Shown here in pieces: positions 1 through 11,999 of a stretch of DNA of 64,000 nucleotides (position 1 is the stretch's first letter; each line of letters starts with the position of its first letter). The notes beneath the pieces were generated by a model that saw nothing but the letters and a program-made list of their open reading frames with translations, was not told where the DNA came from and searched no databases. The stretch covers positions 6,634,001 to 6,698,000 of the forward strand of contig CM033741.1 of assembly GCA_019671005.1 (NCBI GenBank), in the 5' to 3' direction. The DNA is from Hibiscus mutabilis (Eukaryota > Streptophyta > Magnoliopsida > Malvales > Malvaceae). The translations under genes were made by a program, and so were the position numbers.

Positions 1-1817
1 GGGTACAATAACAACCCGCGGGGACATCCACCCCAATCATCGGTTAGACGCTTAATCCACTAACGGGTGTATTTGATATCGTTTAACCCCTCTACCGTTA
101 GGGTACTTGGATGGAGTATTCGGTACACCGTATAAACCCCTCGACATCCAAGGTGACTTATTTACAGTGCACTCAATCCTATGGCCGGCCAACTATATCC
201 GATAACCATTTTAAAACCACATCACTTACCAATATAATTAACCATTTCAACATTTACCTCACTGTTTTAAACAAGCATTAAACTATACCATTTATCCAAA
301 GCAACAACCATGCTTTAAAACACAAGTATAAACCATACTTACAAGGATCACTTACCATGTGCATCCTTCAGCAAAACATGCTTAAAACTAGTATCTCAAG
401 TACTTTAAAACATGCTTAAACAGTAGGTAACATGTAAATTAAAACAAGTGCATAAAACCGTCAAACACTAGCACGACCGAGAGAGTAAAACCACTTTACT
501 TACTTTCGAGTCTAGGTAAGCGTTTCAAGCTCTACCTTAACTCCCATAACTATGTTCCAACATATCAAAATGCTTTAAACCACGTTTTCACTCACCGATA
601 CGCGAAACTTTGATTCGCCGACGCGCAGACAAGCATTTGAAGTCTCATACGCTTCTCCAAACACCTCCGGATCAACCTCTCCTATTTTTACCACACAACA
701 ACAAAGGATTAATACATCATAATGTATTCTAAACACTGCAAACACAATCCTTCTCGGATTTCCACAACACCCTTACAATTAACCCTCCACAACAACCGAA
801 ATCAATACCAAAGCACTTCGATTCACAACCCAGCCAACATCTATCAACCTAGCATCATTTTCAACACCAAAACACATCTAAAAACAGATCCAAGACAACC
901 TACCACCTCCAGCAACCTAACAACCATAATTTCAACACAAAACCTCAAAACTAACAACCTAAACAAATAGAGACTCTTATGTTTCGGGATTCCATTGATA
1001 AAAATCACTTATCAACATTGTTAAACATCCAAAATATGAGTCAAATCACCATTACATACTGGAAATCAGATTCAATTCGCGAATCAACACATTTTCCCAA
1101 AAATCTCATTAAATCATTAGAAAATCATCAAAATCAGATTAGAAATGCAAAAGCAAGGATCAAATGCTTGGAATTTCAATAAAGAACCATACAATAGAGG
1201 ATATCTCAGACCTTACCCCTATTGTGAAGTTTCTCCCTCAATTGATTTGTGAAAAGCTAAGAAATCACAAGATTAATGTGAGATTTTGTATAAACAATCT
1301 TTGTAAAACAATTTGGAACAATAAAATCAAGTTAGAAACCACCTCACCTCTGGAAATTTGATGAAATCTGAGTGTTTGGCTGAGGAGAGAATAGAGAGAA
1401 AAATAACGTGATTTTTATTTAAGAAAAGATAACCACCTTTTTAACAAAATCCATTTTAATTATTAATTAAAGCACATGTTTAAATTAATTAAATTAAGGG
1501 AGAAACCTTCAGAAACAAATTGGTAGAATAGCTCCTTAAAGATTGGAAGTATTTGACCCTTTTTCATTTTAGTCACTAGAAAATCACAGTTTTCAAAACT
1601 TTCATTTTGGCCACTAACCAAAATGTCCACCTTCCAAAACTAATTTTTCAAAATTGATTCCACCATATAATTAATAATGATTTTTAAAAAAAATTTCCAT
1701 AATTTTTCCAACACCGAAAATATACGATCCCAAAACCGACTCGAATCTCTACTCCGGTCCATCAAACCGTCCAATAACCCACTAAATCGCTAAGCCCTAA
1801 AACCGAGGCGTTACAAG
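1..1817 (-). mobile_element. LTR fragment (LTR retrotransposon), cut by the window start
   Basis: Read on the minus strand the piece begins TGTAACGCCTCGG at 1817, an LTR-type TG start very like the TGTAACGACCC start of the complete solo LTR at 28410. No retroelement protein is visible. The ORFs at 722-1361 are low-complexity, Asn/Thr-rich and lack family signatures. The distal end lies outside the window, so neither target duplication nor total length can be seen. Assignment as an LTR is inference from the start and the shared style. Confidence 0.5.
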
Positions 1818-2520
1818 TCCTTAGTGACATATTATCCCCCACTTGTCTATCGGTCCCTTTAGCTCTTATGGCAGCTGCCTACTCGACTAATTCTTGAACT
1901 GCTACCTCTCAAGAATGCAATGTGATGCAACATTTAACAAAACATAGAAAAACAAAAACAAAAGAAACTATGTCAGTATGGTGAAATAATATTGTAAGCA
2001 AAAATAATTATTACAAAAAAACAATTTATATTGCGTAAAAATAACCAGAGAACAGTTTATTTTGCACACACAAAAATAACCAAAGAAGTGTATTTAAATC
2101 AGCAACACCCTGTCCTAGGTCCTTGTCTGGCTCTAGTGGGGCCATATTTTATTACAGCATGTGGGTTTCAATCTAGACTCTGGGTACCTGAATTGTCGTT
2201 ACTGGACTAGTAAGACATTGATTCGGGAGTATACGAACCCTTATAGCGGAGGCGTAACCTCATGGTGTATAAGGTTGGTATACCTGAAAGATGACAAAAT
2301 TCTGATCACGGAGCTAAATAACTCACGTAAGATCATGCCTCACTCCCACTTAAAGGTGAAAAGCCCGGGTATAAGGCTTATTCATGAATGACAATTTATA
2401 TCACACAAGAAAAAGCTACCTGCATTTTTCCAAAAAATTCATCCAACAATTATAGAAAAAATAAATTTAAATTACTGTCCAAAATGCCATGTAAAATTAA
2501 TTAGGCCTGACTCTTGTTTT
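1818..2520. other. unassigned stretch between two LTR pieces
   Basis: AT-rich sequence with one 76-codon ORF (2161-2391) that I do not recognise. It lies between two retroelement pieces and could be internal retroelement sequence. No protein domain, RNA gene or clear repeat boundary is visible. Confidence 0.3.
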
Positions 2521-2529
2521 TTTTAAAAA

Positions 2530-4786
2530 AAAAAGTCCTCGGCGGAGTCGCCAAGCTGTCGCAACCATTTCTAAAATCGGGTGTGTAAAAATAATAGCCT
2601 GATGATTGATCTTTTGGAAAATTAGGGTTTTCTGGCCATTTTTAATTTAATCTTGAAAACTTAGGGTTTTTCGTATTAAATCAGATTTTTCTTTATTTAC
2701 CATTGAAAAACATTTTGGAGTCACCACCGATCACTTCGAGGTAGACCGGACACCAGAAAAACAAACCAGAGATTTTGTCTTAAAAATTAGGTTTGGGAGC
2801 CGGTTACGTGTAGGGAAGGGTTAGCACCCCTACGAACGCCCGTTATCAGTACCTTTAATTTCACGTGGCATTTTGAATAATTATTTGAATTTAATTTATC
2901 CCATAATTATTAATTGAATTTAAATTCTGAATACATATATCATTTTATAAGGAAATTCATTTTGTTCGAATACGATATTAAAAGCACCTCGTTAGGTGGC
3001 ACCCCTATTCGTATTTAAAAAATGAATTTCCAACATAAAAGGTTTTTAATGAATGTCCTTTTATTGTCTTGTTTATTTTAAGTATTAATCCTAAAAATGC
3101 TCTAATTAATTATTTAGAACTATGAATATTAATTAATTTAATGGCTTTTATGTGAAAATGTCAATTTCTTGAACATATTCCATATATTTAAAGCCCTTAA
3201 ATTAATCATATTCCTAATTAATTAATCTTCTAGTTAATTAAAGTTCTAGTCTTAATTAAGGCTCTAACAATTTACTTAATCAATATTATAAGTGAAAATA
3301 TATATTAAATGTTCACTTTTAAAACCAATGTTGAGATAACACCTCATTGTAACCAATGGAACACCATCCAAATTTGGGTCCCAAAGATTCAATTTAATAT
3401 ACATTTAATTATCTACAATATATCTTAATTAATTGTTTAATTTTGATTAAAGAACTAAATTAATATTAAATTTTAAGTGGAATGTATATTAAATATAATT
3501 TATTAAAATTCATGTTGAGATAACACCCCATTGTAAACAATGAAACATCATCCAAATTAGAATTTTAAAATTATATTTAATGTACATTTGATTACTACAA
3601 TTATCTATTTTATTTAATTATTGAACCCTAATTAAAGAAACCTAATCTAAAAGCTCTATTAATTAGTTAAACTAGGTTTATTTAATTATCTAACAAAATA
3701 TACTATATGCTAATTTTAAAATATGCAACAATCAAATAATTTAATCACATTAAATAAAACAATTAAATAAATAATTAAATTAAAAGAAGTTGAACATTAA
3801 AACTGATTTTTATTAATATGGGGACCTAATTGAAACAATTACAAAATCTAAATGCCCAATTACAAATTGCCTAGTGACCCAAATTGCACAGATTACAAAT
3901 CTAGGGGTTCAATTAAGGGGTACAGGGGATCGAATTGAAAGGATCACAAAATATACGACTCAATTACAAGATAATAGGGCTAAATTGAAAGAATACAAAA
4001 TATTGGGCAAAAACCAAATGGCATCCGAATAGGGATGCGCGGGTCAAGGCCTGACCTGAATGATGCACGCGGATCCTCATCATACATGTCTCCAAAACGA
4101 TAGCGTTTGGGTCAGGGTATTTAAACCCATTCTTTAGCCCAAAATCGGGTCTCTCTTTTATTCTTCTAAATTCACTCCCTCTCTCTAACTTCACTCTCTC
4201 ACTAAACACTATGAACTAAAACATCTCTTGCCCAGAAATTCATCCCCAAATGGATTGAAAACCCTTGGTTTTGGATGAAGTTCATCCGTGTTCTTCAAGA
4301 ACCGGATGAACTTCAAATTTCCCGGCCAATCTCCACCGCATGCTCCTCCGTCCAATCCAAAGTCGCCCTACTCCAGCAACCCTTAGGTATTCGTCGGCCA
4401 CGAGATTTGAATCTCGACCGCCGCAGGTAATTCCGGCCGCCAACCGGCAACTTCTGGCAACCATCTGAGCCTTGACCCCTTTAAACCTCGCTTCGGCCGT
4501 CATGGGGTGATTTCCGGCCACCACAAGGGCAATTTCTGGCCACCGTCTGCCGCCGTGACCGGGAACCTAAAATCCTCAAAATTCTAGATTTTTATCCTAA
4601 ACCTTAAAAACTAACCTGTTTCATCAGAAACGCCCAATCTTCCCAAATCTAAAACCTAAATCTACCCAAAACCCCCTTTTCAACTCTGTCCGTTCAAACT
4701 TCGGCCACCAAAAAAAACCTCCTCGATCACCGTAGCATTTTAACCCCAAACAAATCCTCGGTTTAATCATGTTTTTAGTTTGCATA

Positions 4787-4822
<36 letters not shown>

Positions 4823-5536
4823 TGTATGTATGTATGTATGTATGTATGTATGTATGTATGTATGTATGTATGTATGTATGTATGTATGTATGTATGTATG
4901 TATGTATGTGTGTGTGTGAGAGAGAGATATATAAACTGACTTTCTTTTCTTTTTTACAGGAACTAAAATAAAGCTAATCGGACGAAAAATACCTCCGCCA
5001 CTGGTGGTTCCGATGACGTTTCAACCATTGGTGACGTCTTGACTTCCGGCTCGATCTTCGGCACCTTTCGGCTTCCGGCAGCTCAGCTCCTGGCGACCAG
5101 TGGTATTCCCGAGGTAAAATCCTCTCTCTTCTCTCATTACTATATTTATTATTTTTTTAGTTAATTAATGATTGTCATTATTGAGATCTGACTTTTCTCT
5201 CTCTCTATTTATAGGTGGGCAGTGGATGACGTCACCAAAACCATTATCCGCGTGATATCCTTTTGAACCAATGGGGAGACGCCACGTGGCTCTTTTGGGC
5301 GGGAAAAACTTATAATTGGGCATTTTGTGTTTGTTTAGCTGTTTTAAAAGAAAGGGGCGGGAACAATTGTAAATTGGGCATGGATTAGGCTTTTGACTTT
5401 GCAAAGGGATTTAGGGTATTTGTAAATGGACATTATTATATAGACTGTGGTATTTATTTATTTATATTATATTTATATATTTTCGGCCTTATTTATACGT
5501 ATGTTTGAATACCCCGTACAAAATACGGGCATGACA
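2530..5536 (-). mobile_element. large LTR-related sequence, minus orientation
   Basis: On the minus strand the sequence begins TGTCATGCCCGTATTTTG at 5536 and runs about 3 kb to an oligo-A/T stretch near 2530. The block 2708-2865 (GGAGTCACCACC, GGTAGACCGGACACCA, GGTTAGCACC) is clearly related to 49640-49765 in the second large LTR-like region. No gag or pol coding is seen. The non-coding length fits a solo LTR or a non-autonomous element of a long-LTR family. I could not find matching 5-bp target duplications, so boundaries are approximate. Confidence 0.5.
4785..4919 (+). repeat. (TATG)n microsatellite with GT/GA tail
   Basis: About 30 tandem TATG units run into short TG and GA tracts. It lies inside the LTR-like sequence. 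The 63-aa reading frame across it (Tyr-Val-Cys-Met repeats) is a product of the tetranucleotide and not a gene. Confidence 0.95.
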
Positions 5537-6321
5537 GGTTTACTCTTCGGAGAGGAGTCTTAATGCATTCGAGGGTTGGGAATTTTGAATCCACAAAATA
5601 AGTGTACACGCCTCAGGCTGGAGTAATCCTAAAAGAGTTGTAAAGTTTTAGTCAATAGTTTTACTTTTGTTTTCAAAATAGTGCATTTGGACATGACCTG
5701 CACATGTAAATTTGATCATTGAACTATATAAGCAACTTCTTTGGATTCATTCTTTTAATTGTTCTTGGCATAAGTAGGTGTCCTTATGTAAATAATATAA
5801 TCATAATCCGATAAATAATATAATCATAATCATGAAAATTAAGCAGTTGTGTTTGACTCTTAAATTTAGGTTTAGATACTCATAATTAGATTCAGATACT
5901 CAAAATTAGAATGTTTGTGGCTAAGAATGGAGTGTTGTTCATTGTATATCATAACAACAAACTGCCAGAATTTTGTTTTCTGGATAATGAAAATCTTTAA
6001 TCTAAACCCAATGAAGAAGCAAATACATAAATCTTGTTTCTTTTATTTGCACCTCATTCCCCATCTACTTTCCTTTCATCCCGTCTCATCTCATATTCCC
6101 ATCGTTCTTCCTTTTCCCCAGGTTCTTCTGAATTCCACTTCTCCATTACATGGAATAAATGTATATTATATATGCATGTTTGGGTGTGATTTTGATCCAT
6201 GTATGGTATTTCAAAAACCATGTTTCCCATTTTCAAAGAGCTTAGTCTTTAATTATTCTTCTCCAGGAAGAACAAAGAATAGCAGCATCAAAATCCATTA
6301 CATTGGTTCAGAATATGGCGA
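5537..6321. other. upstream region of the LURP-one-related gene
   Basis: No gene or clear mobile element is visible. A possible TATA element (TATATAAG) lies near 5726. A pyrimidine-rich stretch at 6030-6150 may be leader sequence. The 136-codon ORF starting at 5915 overlaps the start of the next gene but has no family resemblance. Confidence 0.3.
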
Positions 6322-6987
6322 GTGATGATGAACAGACCATCAGGATCATCGGGGATCAATTGTGTCCCTTATATAATGCAGCTCAACGTGAAGAGAAGAG
6401 TAGAATCATTTTGCAATGCACACTACGACGTGTTCGATACTACCGGGAATGTCCTCCTTCAGATCGATGGCGGCATCTGGAACTCGCGAAGAAAAGGTCA
6501 TGAAAGATCCTGCTGGTTTGCCTGTCATCACCCTGCGCAAAAAGGTACTATAACATATTCAAAGTTTCCATACATTTTCCTCTGATACGAGTTCAGTACA
6601 TGAAAAGGTTAATGAGTTCGTGGAAATCAACAGCCATTGTCCTGGAAAAAGAAATGGCCAATCCATGAAGGCGAAAGCTCGGAGCAAAGTCATTTCCTCT
6701 GCAGCGTGCAACGATCCTACGCACTTCCGATCAAGAACAATCTCGATGTCTACTTAGCAAGCAACTACACGGAAGATGGTCCAGATTTTCATGTGACAGG
6801 AAGTTTAACTTCCCTTTCTTTCAAAGTTTGGAAAGACAATTCGATCATTGCAGAGGTTAAACATAATTACACATGGGGAAGTTGTAAGGGTAAAGAAAGT
6901 TTCAAGGTAAAAGTGTATCCAGAGGTGGACTATGCATTCATCATCATAGCTTTGATAGTGATTATGCACGACACCGACAATGTATAA
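6322..6987 (+). pseudogene. LURP-one-related (LOR/Tubby C2-like) gene with a frameshift
   Basis: This is a two-exon gene of the LURP-one-related family (DUF567, Tubby C-terminal-like barrel), whose members include defence-associated proteins of mostly unknown biochemistry. Exon 1 (6322-6544) contains YDVFDTTGNVLLQIDG and, in a second frame, VMKDPAGLPVITLRKK, the usual paired hallmark. Exon 2 (6634-6987) starts PLSWKKKW and ends in VDYAFIIIALIVIMHD, the typical C-terminus. The intron is phase 0 (AAG/gtacta to caacag/CCA). The two exon-1 halves are out of frame at the A/G run at 6491-6497 (consistent with one base lost). As written the protein would truncate there, so it is either a pseudogene or a sequence error. 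The start ATG 6322 is the first in the conserved frame. Family call is sure; functional state is not. Confidence 0.8.
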
Positions 6988-7242
6988 ATCTTCATGAAAA
7001 TCTCAAGTTTGTATAATTTCCCTTTTCATGTAAACCTGTAATGTATAATTTCCCTTCAATGTATGATTAATACTTGCCAATGAGACCGTTTTAGGCTTTT
7101 GGTGTGTTTTTTTTTTTTTTGGGGAAAGGAATATCTTGCCTACAAATAACGGTTTCCCAAATGTTTTCTTTTCCTGAAAGGACACTTTTCATTGCCAATG
7201 GAAACAGTTCCCTTTTAATTTGAAGTTCCGAAGATAAAAAAG

Positions 7243-7248
7243 TATAAA
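7243..7248 (+). promoter_or_regulatory. possible TATA box of the PLAC8 gene
   Basis: TATAAA lies 43 bases upstream of the ATG at 7291. That leaves a short leader if used. It is placed by motif and distance only. Confidence 0.4.
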
Positions 7249-7290
7249 GCATGCATTAACTGTTGTATCTTTCCCACGTAAACTCCATCA

Positions 7291-8043
7291 ATGGATTTGA
7301 AAAAGGAGTCTGTATCATTTCCGGCGCCGTCGTCGCTTCAACCTTCTCAATCTCATGAGGATCAGAACTCAACGATTACATTAAACAACAAACCCAATAA
7401 GCCATCAAATCTTTCAACACAAACACCAGTTCCATGGTCCACTGGCCTTTGTGATTGCCGCGACGATTGTCACAGTTGTAAGGATTATATTACAATTTAT
7501 AACCTTGTTTCTTTCTACCACTATATACATTGTACTGCTTATTATTGTGATTCTGATGGCCATACAGGTTGCTTAACTTGCTGCTGTCCGTGTATAACTT
7601 TTGGTCGAATTGCAGAAATAGTGGACAGAGGATCCACTTGTAAGCACTTACAGATACATATATGGCTTTATATACTGGCAATTGATGATTAGAAACTTTG
7701 AGTGTTGGTTAACGGTGAATTTGGTGATGCAGCGTGCGGAGTGAGTGGAGCGCTTTACATGTTGGTAATGTGCGTAACGAGGTGTCCGTGCATGTACTCT
7801 TGCTTTTACAGATCCAAGTTAAGGGGACAATATTTGTTGAAGGAAAGGCCATGCAGTGATTGTTGTGTCCATTGTTGCTGCGAAGCATGCACGTTGTGCC
7901 AAGAGTATCGAGAGCTCAAGAACCGCGGTTTCAAAATGGCCGTTGGGCGGCATGCCAACATAGATAAGAAGAACCAACGCCCCCGCCTGCAATGCCTCCG
8001 CCAATTGAAGCCGCCATGTCTTGGTATACCTAGTAGTAATTAA
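7291..8043 (+). CDS. PLAC8 / plant cadmium resistance (PCR)-cell number regulator family protein
   Basis: Small Cys-rich plasma-membrane protein family linked to heavy-metal efflux (PCR) or organ size (CNR). Three exons: 7291-7477, 7568-7639, 7733-8043. GT-AG junctions keep phase and give 189 aa. After a Pro/Ser-rich N-terminus of about 45 residues come [30 protein letters not shown] across the exon 1/2 junction, RGSTSCG, then [12 protein letters not shown] and [18 protein letters not shown] sequence (here [14 protein letters not shown]). The Cys-rich block that forms the membrane-spanning part is intact. Oddities: the usual Trp after Gly in the GWxAN motif is Arg. The last 25 or so residues are in a frame unlike the family, while the next frame reads a Pro-rich tail ending IEAAMSWYT, as expected. 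One base may be missing near 7970-7980. It converges with the VDAC gene. Confidence 0.85.
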
Positions 8044-8049
8044 TTTTAT

Positions 8050-8483
8050 GAGAACAAAAAGAAAATACGACATTATTATTCTTGAGAAAATACTACTTTT
8101 CAGTAACTAAAACTCATAATTTCATCTTTTGTAACATTTGCATCAGTTTATTGAACTTTAAATTAAGACACGAATGTGATGCAACGTAGATGTGGATTAT
8201 AAGTAAACAGAGTGAACCATCTCACGGATGGGTGAAAGCAACTCTCAAATTTCACAATTAAATCGACATTTGACAACATGAGAACTTGTTCAACAAAACT
8301 GCACGCCCTTGGAAATCCAAGGAAAACAAATGGCTAAATTCAGTCAGTTGGCCACTGAATTATTTTTACATTCCATTAGAACCATGACCATCAAATACCA
8401 AATCCGTCAAGAGTACATTATTTCTCTCCACCAATCAAAAGCATGGCCATCCCTGCATCCACGCAATGAGGTAACAGATTTGC
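8050..8483. other. spacer between convergent PLAC8 and VDAC genes
   Basis: It should hold the 3' UTRs of both convergent genes. No separate gene or repeat is visible. Confidence 0.4.
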
Positions 8484-10440
8484 CTATGGCTTGAGTGCCA
8501 AGGCCAGCCCAACCTTAGCACTCTTTTCAATTGCTCTGGCATCCACCTCTCCGGATATAGTGAAGAGGGATTTTGGACGCCACTCGTGCTGAATCAGTGC
8601 ACTTGCTTTCCCATAGTTGTTCACACGAGCCTTCACTGTGGTTAATGGGTCAAGAGCATGCTGTGTACCGATCGTGAGAGTGTTATCATTACTTGAAAAA
8701 CTATGGGTCAGCTCCGCGCCAACTGCGGTGTTAGTCAATGGGCTAACAATGTGGTAGTAGGAAGCAGTAAGAGTGTCACCTTTATCATTCCTGTAGTTAT
8801 CAACAAAATAACCCCGTCAAAATCACAAACACAACAAGCAGAATGAAAGAATATATGCACTAGTGAAGATAGAAAACCACTCAATGACAAGCACAGGATT
8901 GCATAAAACAAATTCAATACAAGTTTAATGTCCGAGTATATTATAAAAATATATAGACAAAATGTTAAAATCCCAACCCTTCATAAAGAAATACTTACAA
9001 TGCCATGGAAGCAATGAGGTCAGAATGGGTGATATTTAACCCAGCATTCAATTTGGTAAAGTTTCCGCTAGCAGTGTCAAATGAGAGATCAGTCCCAACA
9101 TACAGAACTGTTTCCAACCACACCAGAAAAGTTAACAAGAGGGTTTGCAGTCAATCCAATGCTGGTGCTTATGCCAGCATATTCATGCTGGTATTGCAGC
9201 TCAACCTGCTATAACACAACAATAAAGACAGTTATTACTCATGAAACCTATAATAAATTTAACTGAAGGAGCAAATATAGCTACACCTCGTTACTTAAAT
9301 GAAGAGGCTGAAAATTTTGCTATTAGAAAATAAATGAATTTAATGACAGGAACAGGTGTAAGAAAGTCTCAATTACCTTGCCGGACTTTTGATCAGGAAC
9401 AACGAAGCTAAAGATGGTCTTCAATCCTGGTGCAGGTTCATCAACAGTGACAGTGGTGAAAAGCTACAAAAGTGAAAGCCAAACTCGAAACATCAAAATG
9501 GGATAATATCCGACACTACAATAATTTCAAATGTCAAGAGAAAACAAAGAAGGCCCAATGCCATGGTTTGTAAATTGAAATGGGAAATAACACCTTGTAC
9601 ATCTATAAGGTACAAAAGCCCCTGTTATTGTTGTATTCATGAGAATGATATATGCCACAGCATGATGTAACAACTATTAATAGGACCCTAGAGATAAAAC
9701 CCTAACTGAATTGTAAAAACATTGCACAACTTACATTCGATCTAGTGTCGACCTTCACATCAGTTGTGATGCTCTTGTTCTTCAGCTGAGTGTTTACATC
9801 AGCCAAAAGCAATTCACCTTTCTTAATCCCAGCTGATGTGATTACCTGACATAATTCAGAACTAGATAAAAAGGTAGCCCGTGGAGTATAGAAAGAATGA
9901 GCCAGAACAATAAATCTCTATATCAATCATAAAATGAAGCATGGAAATTCTTCATGCAAACACATGAAACAAAAAGATAAATCCAAAGGAATTCTATTGA
10001 GACTTACAGATTAAAATTAGGCAAAACACAAAGATAATATACACTAGTAAGTAAAGAACATGCTCAATGAAATTCAACAAAATTGAAATAAAAAAGAACA
10101 GCATTGCCCTAGAAGAGTTGGTAAAGTTCAATTCCGAGTACGCTAACATAAATAAATTAAACGAACCGAAAATGAATAGCAGAAGCATCACCGATTTAGC
10201 TGAAAATATAAACAAAATCCAAAAACCAAAAGGAAAACTCACGAGTCCATTGGAAGTGTAAGTAGTGAGAGTGAACTTGTGGTCGACCTGATAATCCTTG
10301 TAGATAAGATCTGAATCAAGAAAAAAGAAGGAAACAAGGTAATAAAGTGCAGCTTAAATGAAGGCGGAATAGAAAATGAGAAATTTCAAACCTCTAGCCT
10401 TTTTGCCGATATCGGAGTAGAGACCAGGGCCTTTCCCCAT
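8484..10440 (-). CDS. VDAC: mitochondrial outer-membrane porin (VDAC), with a 2-base deficit in exon 5
   Basis: Voltage-dependent anion channel: a beta-barrel that carries metabolites and ions across the mitochondrial outer membrane. Six exons on the minus strand: 10440-10392, 10310-10243, 9845-9735, 9463-9377, 9205-8999, 8790-8484. All junctions are GT-AG. Exon 1 gives [16 protein letters not shown], the canonical plant porin start. Exon 2 gives [19 protein letters not shown]. Exon 4 carries [14 protein letters not shown], exon 5 [10 protein letters not shown] and [13 protein letters not shown], and exon 6 ends VGLALALKP. Exons 1-4 and 6 keep phase. Exon 5 is 207 bases, but the 276-aa family norm and the phase of exon 6 call for 209. 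The break is near 9105-9115, where GVVG is followed out of frame by the GTDLSFDT block. As written the product would stop early. Family call is certain; whether the copy is functional or the base call wrong is open. Confidence 0.88.
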
Positions 10441-10682
10441 GCTTCTTCACAATTTTTTCCCGAGATAATGAGAAAAACGAGGGTTGGCTGCTGCGGGCTG
10501 TTTGTTTGACTTTGACAGGAAGGGAAGGTAAAGGAAGTAAATAAAATAATAATAACCCTGAATTAATTGATACATATTCAGTGTTTATGGACCGTTGATT
10601 TGGTTTTGAGAAAAGCGCTGGCTCTTATTGTCCGTTGATATAAAACGACGGGTCGGCCTGTTTTAGACATTTGGTCGTATTT

Positions 10683-11999
10683 GGCGTAATGTCAAAAATA
10701 GCTCCCAACGTTTAATTTTTTAGTCACTTTAATACCTATATTTTTTTGTGCAAACAACCATTTAACATTTTATTTTCGTGCAATTTTTACCCTTTTGGAT
10801 GAAAATTATTAGTCAATTAACGTTCAACTCACTTTGATGATGTGACACGACCACATGTACGAAAATGATGATGTAATAATGCTGACGTGGCATTAACAAT
10901 TTTTTTAAAAAAATAATTATTTTTTATATTTAATTTTAACCAATCAGATGATAACACGTGTCATCATCTGGTTGGTTTAAAGTCAAAGTAAAAAAATAAA
11001 ATTTGAGATTAGAGGGAACCAAACCCAGGCTTGGTGGTTGGAAAGCATAGCACCTAACCACCAAGCTAAGCTACTAACTTGTTAATATTTTACCAACTAT
11101 TTTATTTATCGCTTCCAAAACTCCATTTTCATTTCATTTAACCCTTTATAATCTGTTAAATATTGGATGTTTATGTATGCATAGATTGATTGTCTAAGAA
11201 ATGTTAATGGGGTGTGCTTTGGTTGCAAGAAATCTGAACAGACATGGACAGTAGCTTCTGCAACTGTCGAAGATGGTCATGTGTGGAGGAAATACGGACA
11301 GAATGCAGATTCTGAATTCTGAACACCCAAGGTAATTCATTTCTGCAACTCGTTCCAATAATAAATATTGTGAAAGGAAATCAAAAGGGAGGGACTACTT
11401 TAGGTGCACTCGTAAATACGATCAGGGTTGTAAGGCCACGAAACAAGTCCAGCGAATGGACGATGGTTCCTAAATGTATCAGATCACTTATATTGGAACC
11501 CATACGTGCAGACCGGACTCATTCAAGGCTCCCCAAGTTATCAAAGATTCTTACAAGCTGGTCACCCCATCTAACACTACAGCCATAAAGCAGGAAGCCA
11601 TGGAAGAGATGACGACGATGACCACAAGTGGTCTTACGGACATGGATTCTGTCATCATGTGGAAGGATATAATAAAATGGAGTTTAGATTGTAGGGCTCA
11701 CTGTGGGATTAGATTTGTTTTGTTTGGATGTGATAAATAAAATAGTTGGTAGCTTAACTTGGTGGTTAGGTGTTAAGCTTTTTAACCACCACCACCATGT
11801 CAGCATTGCCACATCAGCATCTCGTACATGTGACTATGCCACGTCATCAAAGAGAGTTGACTGTTAATTGACTAACAGTTTTCATCCAGCAAAGGTAAAA
11901 ATTGCACGAAAATAAAATATTAAGTTATTGTTTGCACCAAAAAAAGGTGCTAAAATGACCAAAAAATTAAACGTTGAGGGTTATTTTTGACATTATGCC
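10683..11999 (+). mobile_element. TIR DNA transposon (Mutator-like, non-autonomous) carrying a WRKY fragment
   Basis: The ends are long inverted repeats: GGCGTAATGTCAAAAATAGC at 10683 matches, inverted, the segment ending GACATTATGCC at 11999. Homology runs about 200 bases inward, and an inner block also pairs (11025-11085 with 11735-11790, CTTGGTGGTTAGGTG type). Flanking 9-mers GTCGTATTT and TCCGGATTT agree at six of nine positions, a possible decayed 9-bp target duplication. No transposase is present. The terminal sequence is related to 26539-27016 and 37497-37818. Confidence 0.75.
11221..11740 (+). pseudogene. WRKY transcription factor fragment, group III type, inside a TIR element
   Basis: Frames across this segment give VEDGHVWRKYGQN (WRKYGQ at 11284-11301), then, after an apparent short intron (CCCAAG/gtaatt at about 11330), DYFRCTRKYDQGCKATKQV, MYQITYIGTHTCRP and SFKAPQ. 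The zinc ligands Cys, Cys, His, Cys are those of a C2HC group III WRKY domain. Defects: TGA within the WRKY exon after NADSEF, and TAA after MDDGS just before MYQ. The invariant Lys of WRKYGQK is Asn. The region lies wholly between the TIRs, so it reads as a captured gene piece. The intron-like insert suggests capture from genomic DNA rather than cDNA. Confidence 0.85.

Noticed and set aside
4785..4919. Tandem array as a CRISPR-like structure
   Set aside because: The tetranucleotide units have no spacers and the sequence is plant nuclear DNA.
4780..4971. 63-aa Tyr-Val-Cys-Met repeat ORF
   Set aside because: It is the translation of a TATG microsatellite.
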